Shown here piece by piece: positions 7,857 to 16,669 of a stretch of DNA of 64,000 bases; the stretch's first letter is position 1, and each line of letters begins with the position of its first letter. A program made the translations under genes and the position numbers. This DNA comes from Kaistella carnis (GTDB lineage: Bacteria; Bacteroidota; Bacteroidia; Flavobacteriales; Weeksellaceae): the NCBI RefSeq assembly GCF_003860585.1, contig NZ_CP034159.1, positions 992,001-1,056,000 on the forward strand. Direction: 5' to 3'. The notes under the pieces were generated by a model that did not search any database, had not been told where the DNA came from, and saw only the letters and a list, made by a program, of their open reading frames with translations.

Positions 7857-8228
7857 ATGAAAAAAATATTAATCGCCGACGACGAACACAAAATCATCAT
7901 GACCTTGGAATACGCATTTAAGAAAGCAGGTTATGAAGTTTTTATCGCCAGAGACGGTTCCGAAGTTTTGGAACTGTTGAAAACCGAAATCCCCGATATG
8001 ATTTTATTGGACATTATGATGCCCAATGTTGATGGCTACACCACGCTTTCAGAAATTAAAAAAGATAAAAACCTTAGTGGAATAAAAGTCATTTTACTTT
8101 CCGCAAAAAGTGGCGAAGCAGATATTAAAAAAGGGCTGGAACTTGGCGCAGATGATTACATCACCAAACCTTATTCAATAAAAAAACTGACAGAGCGGGT
8201 TGAAGAACTTTTGGCAGATAAGCAATAA
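7857..8228 (+). CDS. Single-domain CheY-like response regulator
   Basis: 123 residues from the ATG at 7857 (MKKILIADDEHK). An in-frame upstream extension of 35 codons is discarded because it reads through repeat DNA. Receiver residues are all present: D8, D9, the phosphoacceptor D52 (ILLDIMMPNVDG), S82 and K104 (TKP). There is no output domain, unlike CbrB and CrbR, which carry DNA-binding parts. It is the natural partner of the SSS-STAC kinase although a RAYT now lies between them. Its output may be protein-protein contact or a phosphorelay. Confidence 0.85.
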   Translation: MKKILIADDEHKIIMTLEYAFKKAGYEVFIARDGSEVLELLKTEIPDMILLDIMMPNVDGYTTLSEIKKDKNLSGIKVILLSAKSGEADIKKGLELGADDYITKPYSIKKLTERVEELLADKQ

Positions 8229-8312
8229 GTAATCGGTAATAAGCAATACATAAAACTCAATTTTGGGAATTTAGACTAAAACCTAAAATCCACTCCCTAA
8301 AACCTACCTATC

Positions 8313-10214
8313 ATGAACGCAGATCAAATGTTTAAAGAAAGTATTACGCAAAAAGAAAAATTCTGGGCAGAACAGGCAGAACAAATTGAATGGTTTAAAA
8401 AACCAAAACATATCTTAACCGACGATGGTGAAAATTACCCAACTTGGTTTGCAGAGGGTGAATTAAATACCTGTTTTCTGGCAGTTGACAAACATGTCAA
8501 TGATGGATTTGGGGATCAGGTTGCCATTATTTACGATTCTCCGGTGACGAACAAAATCATCAAATATACGTACAGCCAAGTTTTAGAACATGTTTCAAAA
8601 TTTGCGGGCGGCCTGAAAAAATTAGGTTTAGAAAAAGGTGATACCGCGATCATTTATATGCCAATGATTCCCGAATCTGTATTTGCCATGTTGGCTTGTG
8701 CGAGATTAGGCGTTACCCATTCCGTTGTTTTTGGTGGATTTGCGCCACAGGAATTAGCCATCAGAATTGACGACTGTCAACCAAAAGCGATTATCACCGC
8801 AAGTTCCGGAATGGAAGTTTCCCGCAGAATTCCGTATTTGCCTTTTGTGAAAGAAGCAGTTTCGATGTCCGAACATCAACCAGAACATATTGTGGCTTTT
8901 GATAGAAAACTACTCGGAAATCGGGTTGATTTTAAAAACGATTCTTCATTGGTTGATTTTGAAAAGTTAATGACTGAATCAGAACCAACCGATTGTGTTT
9001 CCGTAAAATCTACCCATCCACTCTATATTTTGTACACTTCCGGCACTACTGGAAAACCAAAAGGCGTTGTTCGTGATAATGGCGGACATGCCGTTGCGAT
9101 GAAGTTTTCAATGCAGAATATTTATGGTGTAAAAGAAGGTGAAACTTTTTGGGCAGCTTCTGATATTGGTTGGGCAGTTGGACACAGTTATTCGGTTTAT
9201 GGTCCATTAATTAACAGAAATACAACGATTATTTTTGAAGGAAAACCAGTTGGAACTCCAGATGCCGGAACATTCTGGCGGGTTATTGAAGAGCACAAAG
9301 TTTCGGTCATGTTTACAGCACCAACCGCAATTCGTGCCATTAAAAAAGAAGATCCGGAAGGAAAATTTATTAAGAAATATGATCTCTCATCGTTGAGAAC
9401 GCAGTTCTTAGCGGGCGAAAGATGTGATGTTGCAACGCTCGATTGGTATGATGAATTTGTGGGAGTTCCGGCAATTGACCATTGGTGGCAAACTGAATCA
9501 GGTTGGCCGATGTTGGGATTAATGCCGGGAGTTGAAGATGTTAAAATTAAAAGAGCATCCGCTGGAAAACCAATTCCGGGTTATGATATTAAAATTTTCA
9601 GCGAAGAAGGTTATGAACTCGAACCGCATCACGAAGGTTATTTGGTGATCAAACTTCCTTTGGCTCCAGGAGCGATGATGGGAATTTGGGGCGATCCGGA
9701 ACGTTTTAAATTTGGATATTTATCCAGATTTCCTGGGTATTATTTTTCCGGAGACGGCGCCATTAAAGATGAAGACGGTTATGTTTTCGTAACAGGACGA
9801 GTTGATGACGTCATAAACGTCGCAGGTCACCGACTTTCTACCGCAGAAATGGAAGAAGTTGTGTCTGCTCACAAAGAAATTGCAGAATGTTGTGTGGTCG
9901 GAATTGATGATGATTTAAAAGGTCAAATTCCTTTCGCCATTGCGGTTTTAAAATCAGGTTCGGAAGGGGATGAGAAGACTTTGGAGAAGGATCTTGTTTT
10001 ATTGGTTCGCGAAAAAATAGGCGCTGTGGCGTGTATGAAAAATGCTTTGGTGGTCAATCGTTTACCGAAAACGCGGTCTGGGAAAATTTTGAGAAAACTG
10101 ATTCGGACGATGTTGGATGGAAAGGAATATCAAATGCCTTCGACGATTGATGATGAAAGTGTTGTGGAGGAATTGCAGTTGAAAATGGATGAATATAAAA
10201 AGAAGTATTTGTAA
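8313..10214 (+). CDS. prpE: Acyl-CoA synthetase, propionyl-CoA synthetase-like
   Basis: A 633-residue AMP-forming ligase. The P-loop-like YTSGTTGKPKGVVRD followed by NGGHAVAM, the N-terminal FWAEQAEQIEWF and the C-terminal STIDDESVVEEL match the PrpE/ACSS3 branch rather than classic Acs. The catalytic lysine is K591 in PKTRSGKILRK. It converts a short acid, CoA and ATP to acyl-CoA and AMP in the cytoplasm. It lies 85 bases after the response regulator and 456 bases before acs, in line with control by that two-component system. Propionate is the likely substrate; acetate or butyrate cannot be excluded. Confidence 0.8.
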   Translation: MNADQMFKESITQKEKFWAEQAEQIEWFKKPKHILTDDGENYPTWFAEGELNTCFLAVDKHVNDGFGDQVAIIYDSPVTNKIIKYTYSQVLEHVSKFAGGLKKLGLEKGDTAIIYMPMIPESVFAMLACARLGVTHSVVFGGFAPQELAIRIDDCQPKAIITASSGMEVSRRIPYLPFVKEAVSMSEHQPEHIVAFDRKLLGNRVDFKNDSSLVDFEKLMTESEPTDCVSVKSTHPLYILYTSGTTGKPKGVVRDNGGHAVAMKFSMQNIYGVKEGETFWAASDIGWAVGHSYSVYGPLINRNTTIIFEGKPVGTPDAGTFWRVIEEHKVSVMFTAPTAIRAIKKEDPEGKFIKKYDLSSLRTQFLAGERCDVATLDWYDEFVGVPAIDHWWQTESGWPMLGLMPGVEDVKIKRASAGKPIPGYDIKIFSEEGYELEPHHEGYLVIKLPLAPGAMMGIWGDPERFKFGYLSRFPGYYFSGDGAIKDEDGYVFVTGRVDDVINVAGHRLSTAEMEEVVSAHKEIAECCVVGIDDDLKGQIPFAIAVLKSGSEGDEKTLEKDLVLLVREKIGAVACMKNALVVNRLPKTRSGKILRKLIRTMLDGKEYQMPSTIDDESVVEELQLKMDEYKKKYL

Positions 10215-10232
10215 ATTGTTGTGTCGATTGTT

Positions 10233-10320
10233 TAACGCTTTTTTTAACGCAAAGACGCAAAGAATTTATTAATAATGCTGCATAAAATTACGGGCGCAAA
10301 GGCGTTTCACTTAGCAAAGC
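10233..10320. repeat. Decayed intergenic element with CGCAAAG motifs
   Basis: TTTTAACGCAAAGACGCAAAG and GGCGCAAAGGCG recall the terminal motif of the two ~225 bp elements at 12671 and 18681, but only one end is recognisable. The rest of this 456-bp gap (10215-10670) holds the REP-like hairpins and the structured element listed next. Confidence 0.35.
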
Positions 10321-10438
10321 GTTTTGAATAATAAAAGATTTGTGCGTGAGAAATTTACCCATTATGATATTAAGTGAAAATAAAATTCATCAACGATGAA
10401 CTAATAGGGAAATAAAGTAATTGGAAATCCTTCATCCA

Positions 10439-10481
10439 GCCACGAAGTGGCGTAATCAATAGCATAGGGCGTAGCCCTATG
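10439..10481. repeat. Pair of REP-like hairpins
   Basis: Two perfect short palindromes lie 11 bases apart: GCCAC-GAA-GTGGC (10439-10451) and CATAGGGC-GTA-GCCCTATG (10463-10481). This two-hairpin form is typical of RAYT-associated repeats, though it is a different family from the copies at 7152-7848. Confidence 0.55.
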
Positions 10482-10544
10482 AGTTTATGAATGAAAAAAA
10501 CTAAGTTATATTTAAACAAAAATTGGAATAAAAAGAACGGGTCG

Positions 10545-10636
10545 TAACTAGCCCTGATAGAAGCGGTTACCCCGGAAAAAGCGTTGGGAAAAAGCTTGGT
10601 GTGAGGAATATGAGCGGATAGCAGGTTCCCGGCTCC
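10545..10636 (+). ncRNA. Candidate structured RNA or repeat upstream of acs
   Basis: The left part AGCCCTGATAGAAGCGG can pair with the right part AGCGGATAGCAGG...GGCT: AGC with GCT at the base and CCTG with CAGG above, leaving purine-rich internal loops. I recognise this pair of strings from flavobacterial intergenic regions; it may be the Rfam Flavo-1 motif, but that is from memory. It ends 34 bases before the acs ATG, so it could be a 5' leader element. Confidence 0.45.
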
Positions 10637-10670
10637 TAAATAAAATTAGAATTAAAAAAAATTAAATATT

Positions 10671-12578
10671 ATGAAAAATTACGTGATAGACGATTTGCCG
10701 GACTATTTTAAACAGTATAAAAAATCGATTAAAAACCCGAAAAAATTCTGGGATAAAGTGGCTGATGAGAATTTTGTGTGGTATCAACGGTGGTCCAAAG
10801 TGGTGGATTACAACATGGAAGACGCTAAAATTCAGTGGTTTAAAAATGCAAAACTTAATATTACAAAGAATTGTATCGACCGGCATTTGAATGAGCGTGG
10901 CGATAAAACAGCAATTATTTTTGAGCCGAATGACCCAAAAGAGGAGGCGCAACATATTTCCTACAGCGAATTGCGCGACCGGGTTTGTAAAATGGCGAAT
11001 GTTCTGCGTGATCAGGGCGTTCAGAAAGGTGATCGGGTTTGTATTTATTTGCCGATGATTCCGGAACTGGCGGTTTCGATGTTGGCTTGTGCAAGATTGG
11101 GCGCGATTCACTCGGTGATTTTTGCAGGATTTTCGGCCAACGCTGTGGAATCCAGAGTCAACGATTGTGGAGCGAAAATGATCATCTGTTCGGATGGAAG
11201 TTACCGCGGTACAAAATCAATTGATTTAAAAGGAATCATCGATGAAGCCGTAGAAAAATGTCCGACCGTGGAAAAAGTTTTGGTCGTAAAAAGAACCGGC
11301 GGCGAGGTGAACATGAAAGAAGGAAGAGATCTTTGGTTGGCTCCTCTTTATGACAAAGCGCCTTCTGATTTTATTTCGGTGATCATGGATGCGGAAGATC
11401 CGCTGTTTATTTTATATACGTCCGGCTCGACTGGAAAACCGAAAGGAATGTTGCACACCACCGCTGGTTATATGGTTTATACAGCGTATACTTTTAAAAA
11501 TGTTTTCAATTACAAAGAGAATGATATTTATTGGTGTACCGCCGATATCGGCTGGATTACAGGACATTCTTATATTTTGTACGGACCGTTATTGAATGGC
11601 GCAACAACGGTTATTTTTGAAGGCGTACCAACTTACCCTGAACCGGATCGGTTCTGGGAAGTGATTGAAAAACATAAAGTGACGCAATTTTATACGGCTC
11701 CGACAGCGATTCGTGCCTTGGCAAAAGAATCTTACGAGTGGGTTGAAAAACACGATTTGTCGAGTTTAAGAGTGATCGGATCTGTTGGTGAACCGATTAA
11801 TGATGAAGCTTGGCACTGGTATAACGATCACGTCGGCAAGAAAAAATGTCCGATTGTTGATACTTGGTGGCAAACTGAAACTGGAGGAATTATGATTTCG
11901 CCCTTGCCTTTTATCACGCCGACGAAACCTACTTATGCGACTTTGCCGTTGCCGGGAATTCAGCCTGTTTTAATGGATGATAAGCGAAATGAAATTACTG
12001 GAAATCAAGTGGATGGCAATTTATGTATCCGTTTTCCGTGGCCGGGAATTGCTAGAACAATTTGGGGTGATCATCAACGATATAAGGAAACTTACTTCAC
12101 GGCTTTTCCTGGGAAATATTTTACGGGAGATGGCGCTTTGAGGGACGAAGTTGGTTATTACAGAATCACCGGACGTGTCGATGACGTGATCATTGTTTCC
12201 GGACATAATCTGGGAACTGCACCGATTGAGGATAGTGTGAATTTACATCCAGCCGTGGCGGAATCTGCGATTGTCGGTTATCCACACGATGTGAAAGGAA
12301 GTGCGCTTTACGGTTTCGTGATGTTGAAAGACAGTGGCGAAGATCGTGACAGAGATAATTTGAGAAAAGAAATCAACAACGTGATTTCTGATACGATTGG
12401 ACCGATCGCGAAACTGGATAAAATTCAGTTTGTTTCTGCCTTGCCAAAAACCCGCTCCGGGAAAATCATGCGTCGTATTTTGAGAAAAATTGCGGAAGGT
12501 GATTTTGCTAATTTCGGCGATACTTCTACGTTGTTGAATCCGGAGATTGTGGAGGAGATTAAGAATGAGAAAATTTAA
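10671..12578 (+). CDS. acs: Acetyl-CoA synthetase (AMP-forming)
   Basis: 635 residues, the usual Acs length. FVWYQRWSKVVDYN and FKNAKLNITKNCIDRHL mark the N-terminal domain. YTSGSTGKPKGMLHTTAGY is the nucleotide loop, DTWWQTETGG the adenylate-binding region and VDDVIIVSGHNLGTAPIE the hinge. K598 in PKTRSGKIMRR is the catalytic lysine and the usual acetylation site. It activates acetate to acetyl-CoA in the cytoplasm. It follows the prpE-like gene at a distance with its own structured leader and ends before a good terminator. Confidence 0.95.
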   Translation: MKNYVIDDLPDYFKQYKKSIKNPKKFWDKVADENFVWYQRWSKVVDYNMEDAKIQWFKNAKLNITKNCIDRHLNERGDKTAIIFEPNDPKEEAQHISYSELRDRVCKMANVLRDQGVQKGDRVCIYLPMIPELAVSMLACARLGAIHSVIFAGFSANAVESRVNDCGAKMIICSDGSYRGTKSIDLKGIIDEAVEKCPTVEKVLVVKRTGGEVNMKEGRDLWLAPLYDKAPSDFISVIMDAEDPLFILYTSGSTGKPKGMLHTTAGYMVYTAYTFKNVFNYKENDIYWCTADIGWITGHSYILYGPLLNGATTVIFEGVPTYPEPDRFWEVIEKHKVTQFYTAPTAIRALAKESYEWVEKHDLSSLRVIGSVGEPINDEAWHWYNDHVGKKKCPIVDTWWQTETGGIMISPLPFITPTKPTYATLPLPGIQPVLMDDKRNEITGNQVDGNLCIRFPWPGIARTIWGDHQRYKETYFTAFPGKYFTGDGALRDEVGYYRITGRVDDVIIVSGHNLGTAPIEDSVNLHPAVAESAIVGYPHDVKGSALYGFVMLKDSGEDRDRDNLRKEINNVISDTIGPIAKLDKIQFVSALPKTRSGKIMRRILRKIAEGDFANFGDTSTLLNPEIVEEIKNEKI

Positions 12579-12635
12579 GATTGTTGGGTGATGGATGTCT
12601 GATGATGGATGTTTAAAATCTCACAATAAATTACA

Positions 12636-12669
12636 AAACCTTGCGGAAACGTGAGGTTTTTTTGTTTTT
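12636..12669 (+). terminator. Intrinsic terminator after acs
   Basis: A 10-bp stem with two G-T pairs (12636-12645 with 12650-12659) closes a GAAA tetraloop and is followed by a T-rich tract. Confidence 0.8.
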
Positions 12670-12670
12670 T

Positions 12671-12902
12671 TACCGCAAAAGAAACAAAAGAAATGTCGCT
12701 GGAAATTTAGACATTCAAAAGATTGCATAAGAATAATACAAAAAATCACCATTAAAATTTTGGTTAAGGAGTTGATGATTAAGATTTCCTACGGAATTGA
12801 AAACTAATGTTTGCTGTTCAGCATCGTGCTTTCAAACTTTAACTATTGTGTTAAAAAGCAAATGATAAACGTATACAACAAAACTTTTGTGACTTTGTGG
12901 TA
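12671..12902. repeat. MITE-like element, left flank of the polyketide cluster
   Basis: A 232-bp non-coding block with imperfect terminal inverted repeats: TACCGCAAAAGAAACAAAAG at the left, and at the right end read in reverse TACCACAAAGTCACAAAAG. A central GATTTCCTACGGAATT palindrome is shared in form with the copy at 18681. It fills most of the 351-bp gap between acs and the cluster. Confidence 0.5.
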
Positions 12903-12929
12903 AAATTTTTTACTACATTTAAATAAAAA

Positions 12930-14072
12930 TTGAAGAATTCAAATTGCGCTACCGAAGTCATCATCATTGGCGGTGGTTTAGCAGGTTTAACAAGCGCGAT
13001 ACACCTCACGAAAATGGGTTGTAAAGTCATTGTTATTGAGAAGAATTCTTATCCAAAACATAAAGTCTGCGGCGAATATATTTCGAATGAAGTCCTTCCC
13101 TACTTTGAGTGGCTCAATGTAAATATTGAAGAATTAAAACCGACTCACATTACATCATTACAATTTTCATCAGAATCTGGACGGACGATTGAAACTAAAC
13201 TTCCGCTTGGTGGTTTTGGAATTAGTCGTTATACTTTAGACCACGCACTTTATTTAAAAGCCCTTTCACAAAAATGTCAGATTGTTGAAGATCAAGTGAA
13301 TGAAGTCATTTTTAAAGATGATTTTTTTGAAGTTCATTTGACCTCAGGAAAAACTTTGACCACAAAAATAGTTTTAGGTGGATTTGGAAAAAGATCAAAT
13401 TTAGATTTAAAAATGAATCGCGATTTTCTAAAAAATAAATCTCGGTGGTTAGCGGTAAAATCTCATTACAAAGGAGAATTTAAAAAAGATGTTGTGGGTT
13501 TGCACAATTTTAAAGGTGGTTACTGCGGCGTTTCAAAAGTGGAGAATAATTTGCTCAACATCTGTTATTTAACTAATTTTAAATCGTTCAAGAAATATAA
13601 AAACATTGAAGAATTCCAGGAAAAAGTAGTCGCTCAAAATCCTCATTTAAAAAAGATTTTAGAAAATTCAACTTCTGTGTTTGAAAAACCTTTGACCATC
13701 AGTCAAATCTGTTTTGAGAAAAAAGAAAATGTAGAAAACCATATTTTAATGATGGGAGACACTGCAGGATTAATTCATCCATTATGCGGAAATGGAATGG
13801 CGATGGCAATTCACAGTGCAAAATTGGCTTCGGAAGAAACAATAGATTTTTTATCCGGAAAAATTTCGAGACAGGAAATGGAAAGAAATTATTCTTCGAA
13901 CTGGAATAAAAATTTCAAACAAAGATTATGGTATGGCCGAATTTTAGGTAGTATTTTAGAACATTCAAAACTCTCCGAAGTTTTGACAAATTTAATAACC
14001 CATCTTCCTTTCCTACTTCCTATTATCATTAGAAAAACGCACGGAAAAGAAATCAATATGACTCAAAATTAA
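12930..14072 (+). CDS. FAD-dependent oxidoreductase of the type III PKS cluster
   Basis: 380 residues. No ATG precedes the dinucleotide-binding motif VIIIGGGLAGLTSA, so a TTG at 12930 is taken as the start. VCGEYIS and the second FAD motif GDTAGLIHPLCGNGMAMA place it in the family of geranylgeranyl reductases and PHBH-type monooxygenases. It may hydroxylate or reduce the polyketide or its lipid tail. In Streptomyces griseus the srs locus pairs a type III PKS with a methyltransferase and a flavin hydroxylase to make methylated alkylresorcinols and quinones; the same trio occurs here. Its stop overlaps the methyltransferase start (TAATG). Reductase versus hydroxylase cannot be decided by eye. 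Confidence 0.75.
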   Translation: MKNSNCATEVIIIGGGLAGLTSAIHLTKMGCKVIVIEKNSYPKHKVCGEYISNEVLPYFEWLNVNIEELKPTHITSLQFSSESGRTIETKLPLGGFGISRYTLDHALYLKALSQKCQIVEDQVNEVIFKDDFFEVHLTSGKTLTTKIVLGGFGKRSNLDLKMNRDFLKNKSRWLAVKSHYKGEFKKDVVGLHNFKGGYCGVSKVENNLLNICYLTNFKSFKKYKNIEEFQEKVVAQNPHLKKILENSTSVFEKPLTISQICFEKKENVENHILMMGDTAGLIHPLCGNGMAMAIHSAKLASEETIDFLSGKISRQEMERNYSSNWNKNFKQRLWYGRILGSILEHSKLSEVLTNLITHLPFLLPIIIRKTHGKEINMTQN

Positions 14073-14788
14073 TGGCTTTAGATACGACGTACAGAACAGA
14101 TCTTGAAGAATCGATGGACGATTTCTCGATGGATAATGACGGATTAGTGACCGCTTTGGATGACATCGCCAGAATTAATCAATTACTGGGCGGAAACTCG
14201 GTGACTTTAGAAGGCGTTAAAACTTTAATCAAAGATTTTCCAAAAGATAAAACCATTACCATCATGGATTTTGGTTGTGGTAGCGGTGATATGCTGCGAA
14301 TGTTATCAAAATTTGGAAAAGAAAATAATTTAAATTTCCAGTTAATTGGTATTGATGCCAATGAAGCAACGATTCGACATGCTGAGAAATGTTCGGAGGA
14401 GTTTGAGAATATCACCTATTTAGCAGAAGATATTTTTCTCTACGATTTCTCAAAATATAATATTGACATTGCTTTGATAACGCTTACTTTACATCACTTT
14501 AAAGATGATGAAATTTTAAAAATAATGCGTGTAATTTTAAATTTGGTGAAAAAAGGAATCGTCGTCAATGATTTACAAAGAAGTAAATTGGCTTACCGAC
14601 TTTTTCAGGCAATTATCTTTATCTTTAGATTAGAAAAAATGACCGCGGAAGACGGATTAATTTCTATTTTAAGAGGTTTCAAAAGAGAAGATTTAGAAAA
14701 ATTTTCAACCGAATTAGGATTAAAAAAATACAGCATCAAATGGAAGTGGGCTTTTCGCTACCAATGGATTATCACAAAAACTAATTAA
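14072..14788 (+). CDS. Class I SAM-dependent methyltransferase
   Basis: 238 residues. Motif I is IMDFGCGSGDML, followed by an acidic IGIDANEATI and a LTLHHF post-motif region, as in UbiE/COQ5-like enzymes. It overlaps the oxidoreductase by one base, so the two are coupled. It probably methylates carbon or oxygen on the polyketide ring. The C-terminal part is basic and hydrophobic, which would suit a lipid-tailed substrate. The start is fixed by the overlap. Confidence 0.8.
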   Translation: MALDTTYRTDLEESMDDFSMDNDGLVTALDDIARINQLLGGNSVTLEGVKTLIKDFPKDKTITIMDFGCGSGDMLRMLSKFGKENNLNFQLIGIDANEATIRHAEKCSEEFENITYLAEDIFLYDFSKYNIDIALITLTLHHFKDDEILKIMRVILNLVKKGIVVNDLQRSKLAYRLFQAIIFIFRLEKMTAEDGLISILRGFKREDLEKFSTELGLKKYSIKWKWAFRYQWIITKTN

Positions 14789-14825
14789 TAAAAGTTACGG
14801 ATTGCTTCGTACCTCGCAATGACAT

Positions 14826-15878
14826 ATGAGTGTAAAAATAGTTACCGTTGCCAAGCAACTCCCAAAATATTCCCGAAAAACTTCCGAAGTTTTACCCTTT
14901 TTAGATCAATGGTTAGTAAACCAAGACAGCCGTTTTGTGCGTAAAGTCAAAAAGATTTTTGAAGGTGCCGCAGTTGACGAAAGGTATTCCATTATGGATC
15001 CAATTGAAGTTTTCACAGCAACATCTTTTGAAGACAAAAATAATATTTATGCTCGGGAAGTTGTTTTATTAGGCGAACAGGTTTTAGATAAATCTTTGAA
15101 AAAAGCCAATTGGGATCCGCAATCTTTGGATTATATTATCACCGTAAGTTGCACCGGAATTATGATTCCGTCTCTTGATGCTTATCTGATCAACAAATTA
15201 AATCTACGCCAAGACATCGTTCGTTTGCCCGTAACCGAAATGGGTTGTGCCGCCGGAGTTTCCGGAATTATTTATGCCAAGAATTTCTTACAGGCAAACC
15301 CAGGAAAACGTGCTGCAGTAATTGCGGTAGAAAGTCCGACCGCGACTTTTCAACTGGAAGATTTTTCCATGGCAAATATTGTAAGTGCTGCGATTTTTGG
15401 CGACGGCGCTGCTTGTGTCCTTTTATCGTCAGAAGAAAATGCAGAAGGTCCAGAAATTCTAGCGGAAGAAATGTATCATTTTTATAATAATGAACATATG
15501 ATGGGTTTCAAACTCACGAATTCTGGATTGCAAATGATTTTAGATATTGAAGTTCCCGATACCATTGGTGAACATTTCCCCAATATTATTCATCCTTTTT
15601 TGGCCAAACAAAATTTAGAAATTAAAGATGTTGACTATCTGATTTTCCACCCAGGTGGAAAGAAAATCGTTCAAATGGTTGAAGGTTTATTTTCTAAGTT
15701 GGGAAAGAATATTGATACCACAAAAGAGATTTTAAGATTGTACGGAAACATGTCAAGCGCAACTGTTCTTTATGTTTTAGAAGAAATCATAAATCAAAAA
15801 CCGCAGAAAGGCGAGAAAGGTTTAATGTTAAGTTTTGGACCTGGATTTTCTGCACAAAGAGTTTTATTGCAATGGTAA
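14826..15878 (+). CDS. Type III polyketide synthase (chalcone/stilbene synthase family)
   Basis: 350 residues, the normal type III PKS length. The catalytic triad is visible: C141 in TEMGCAAGVSG, H275 in LIFHPGGKK and N308 in LYGNMSSATVL. The closing FGPGFSAQRVLLQW matches the family C-terminus. These homodimers condense an acyl starter with malonyl-CoA and cyclise it to pyrones or resorcinols. Dedicated acyl-ACP genes follow, so a fatty acyl starter is likely, as for the Azotobacter ArsB/ArsC enzymes, which are fed by a dedicated fatty acid synthase. Its 3' end overlaps the SDR gene by seven bases. Confidence 0.92.
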   Translation: MSVKIVTVAKQLPKYSRKTSEVLPFLDQWLVNQDSRFVRKVKKIFEGAAVDERYSIMDPIEVFTATSFEDKNNIYAREVVLLGEQVLDKSLKKANWDPQSLDYIITVSCTGIMIPSLDAYLINKLNLRQDIVRLPVTEMGCAAGVSGIIYAKNFLQANPGKRAAVIAVESPTATFQLEDFSMANIVSAAIFGDGAACVLLSSEENAEGPEILAEEMYHFYNNEHMMGFKLTNSGLQMILDIEVPDTIGEHFPNIIHPFLAKQNLEIKDVDYLIFHPGGKKIVQMVEGLFSKLGKNIDTTKEILRLYGNMSSATVLYVLEEIINQKPQKGEKGLMLSFGPGFSAQRVLLQW

Positions 15879-16669
15879 GAAGATTTGAAAATACAAATTA
15901 TTGGACTGTGATTTTGGGCGGGAGTTCAGGATTAGGTTTAGCTTCTGCAAAAAAATTAGCAAGCGAAGGAATGAATATTTGTATTCTACATCGCAGTTCT
16001 CGTGCAGAAATGGAATCCATTAATAAAGAATTCTCAGCCATTAAAAATGAAAATATTCAATTTTTAAGTTTAAATAAAGATGTCTTAAATCTGGAACATC
16101 AACAGGATATTTTAACGGAATTAAAAAATGTTTTAGGTTCGGAAGGAAAGATTCGATGTCTTTTGCACAGCATTGCCAAAGGAAATTTGAAACCAATGAT
16201 CGGAGATGAAAATGAAAGCCTTTCTGCCGATGATTTTGCGATTACGCTTCAAGCCATGGCAATCAGTTTATACGACTGGACGAAATTAATTTTCAATGAT
16301 AATTTATTTGCGGAAGACGCAAGAATTGTTGCTTTCACAAGTGAAGGAAGTTCAAAACCCATCAATAACTACGGAGCAGTTTCCGCTGCAAAAGCCGCTT
16401 TGGAAGCCATCTCCAGAAATATCGCTTTGGAGTTTGCTCCATTTGGTTTACGATCAAACTGTATTCAGGCCGGAGTAACGGATACTCGTTCTTTGCAAAT
16501 GATTCCGGCCAGTGAAGAAATAAAAGAACACACCAAAAAACGCAACCCTTTTAAAAGATTAACCACGCCGGAAGATGTGGCAAATGTGGTCAGTTTATTA
16601 TGTACTAATGAAGCCGCTTGGATTAACGGTTGTATAATTCCCGTCGACGGTGGCGAACATTTAAGTTAA
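15872..16669 (+). CDS. SDR reductase, enoyl-ACP reductase (FabL/FabI)-like
   Basis: 265 residues with a Rossmann motif (LGGSSGLGLA, about residues 15-24). The active site is Y167-x6-K174 (NNYGAVSAAKAAL). This Y-x6-K spacing is that of enoyl-ACP reductases FabI and FabL, not the Y-x3-K of FabG ketoreductases. The GLRSNCIQAGVTDT region and the length also fit FabL. It would do the last reduction in building a saturated acyl-ACP. It overlaps the type III PKS by seven bases and abuts the dehydratase directly, so translation is coupled. A ketoreductase role remains possible but is less supported. Confidence 0.78.
   Translation: MVRRFENTNYWTVILGGSSGLGLASAKKLASEGMNICILHRSSRAEMESINKEFSAIKNENIQFLSLNKDVLNLEHQQDILTELKNVLGSEGKIRCLLHSIAKGNLKPMIGDENESLSADDFAITLQAMAISLYDWTKLIFNDNLFAEDARIVAFTSEGSSKPINNYGAVSAAKAALEAISRNIALEFAPFGLRSNCIQAGVTDTRSLQMIPASEEIKEHTKKRNPFKRLTTPEDVANVVSLLCTNEAAWINGCIIPVDGGEHLS

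Noticed and set aside
10662..11111. A 149-codon antisense frame over the start of acs
   Set aside because: The acs protein on the other strand is unmistakable and the antisense product has no recognisable features.
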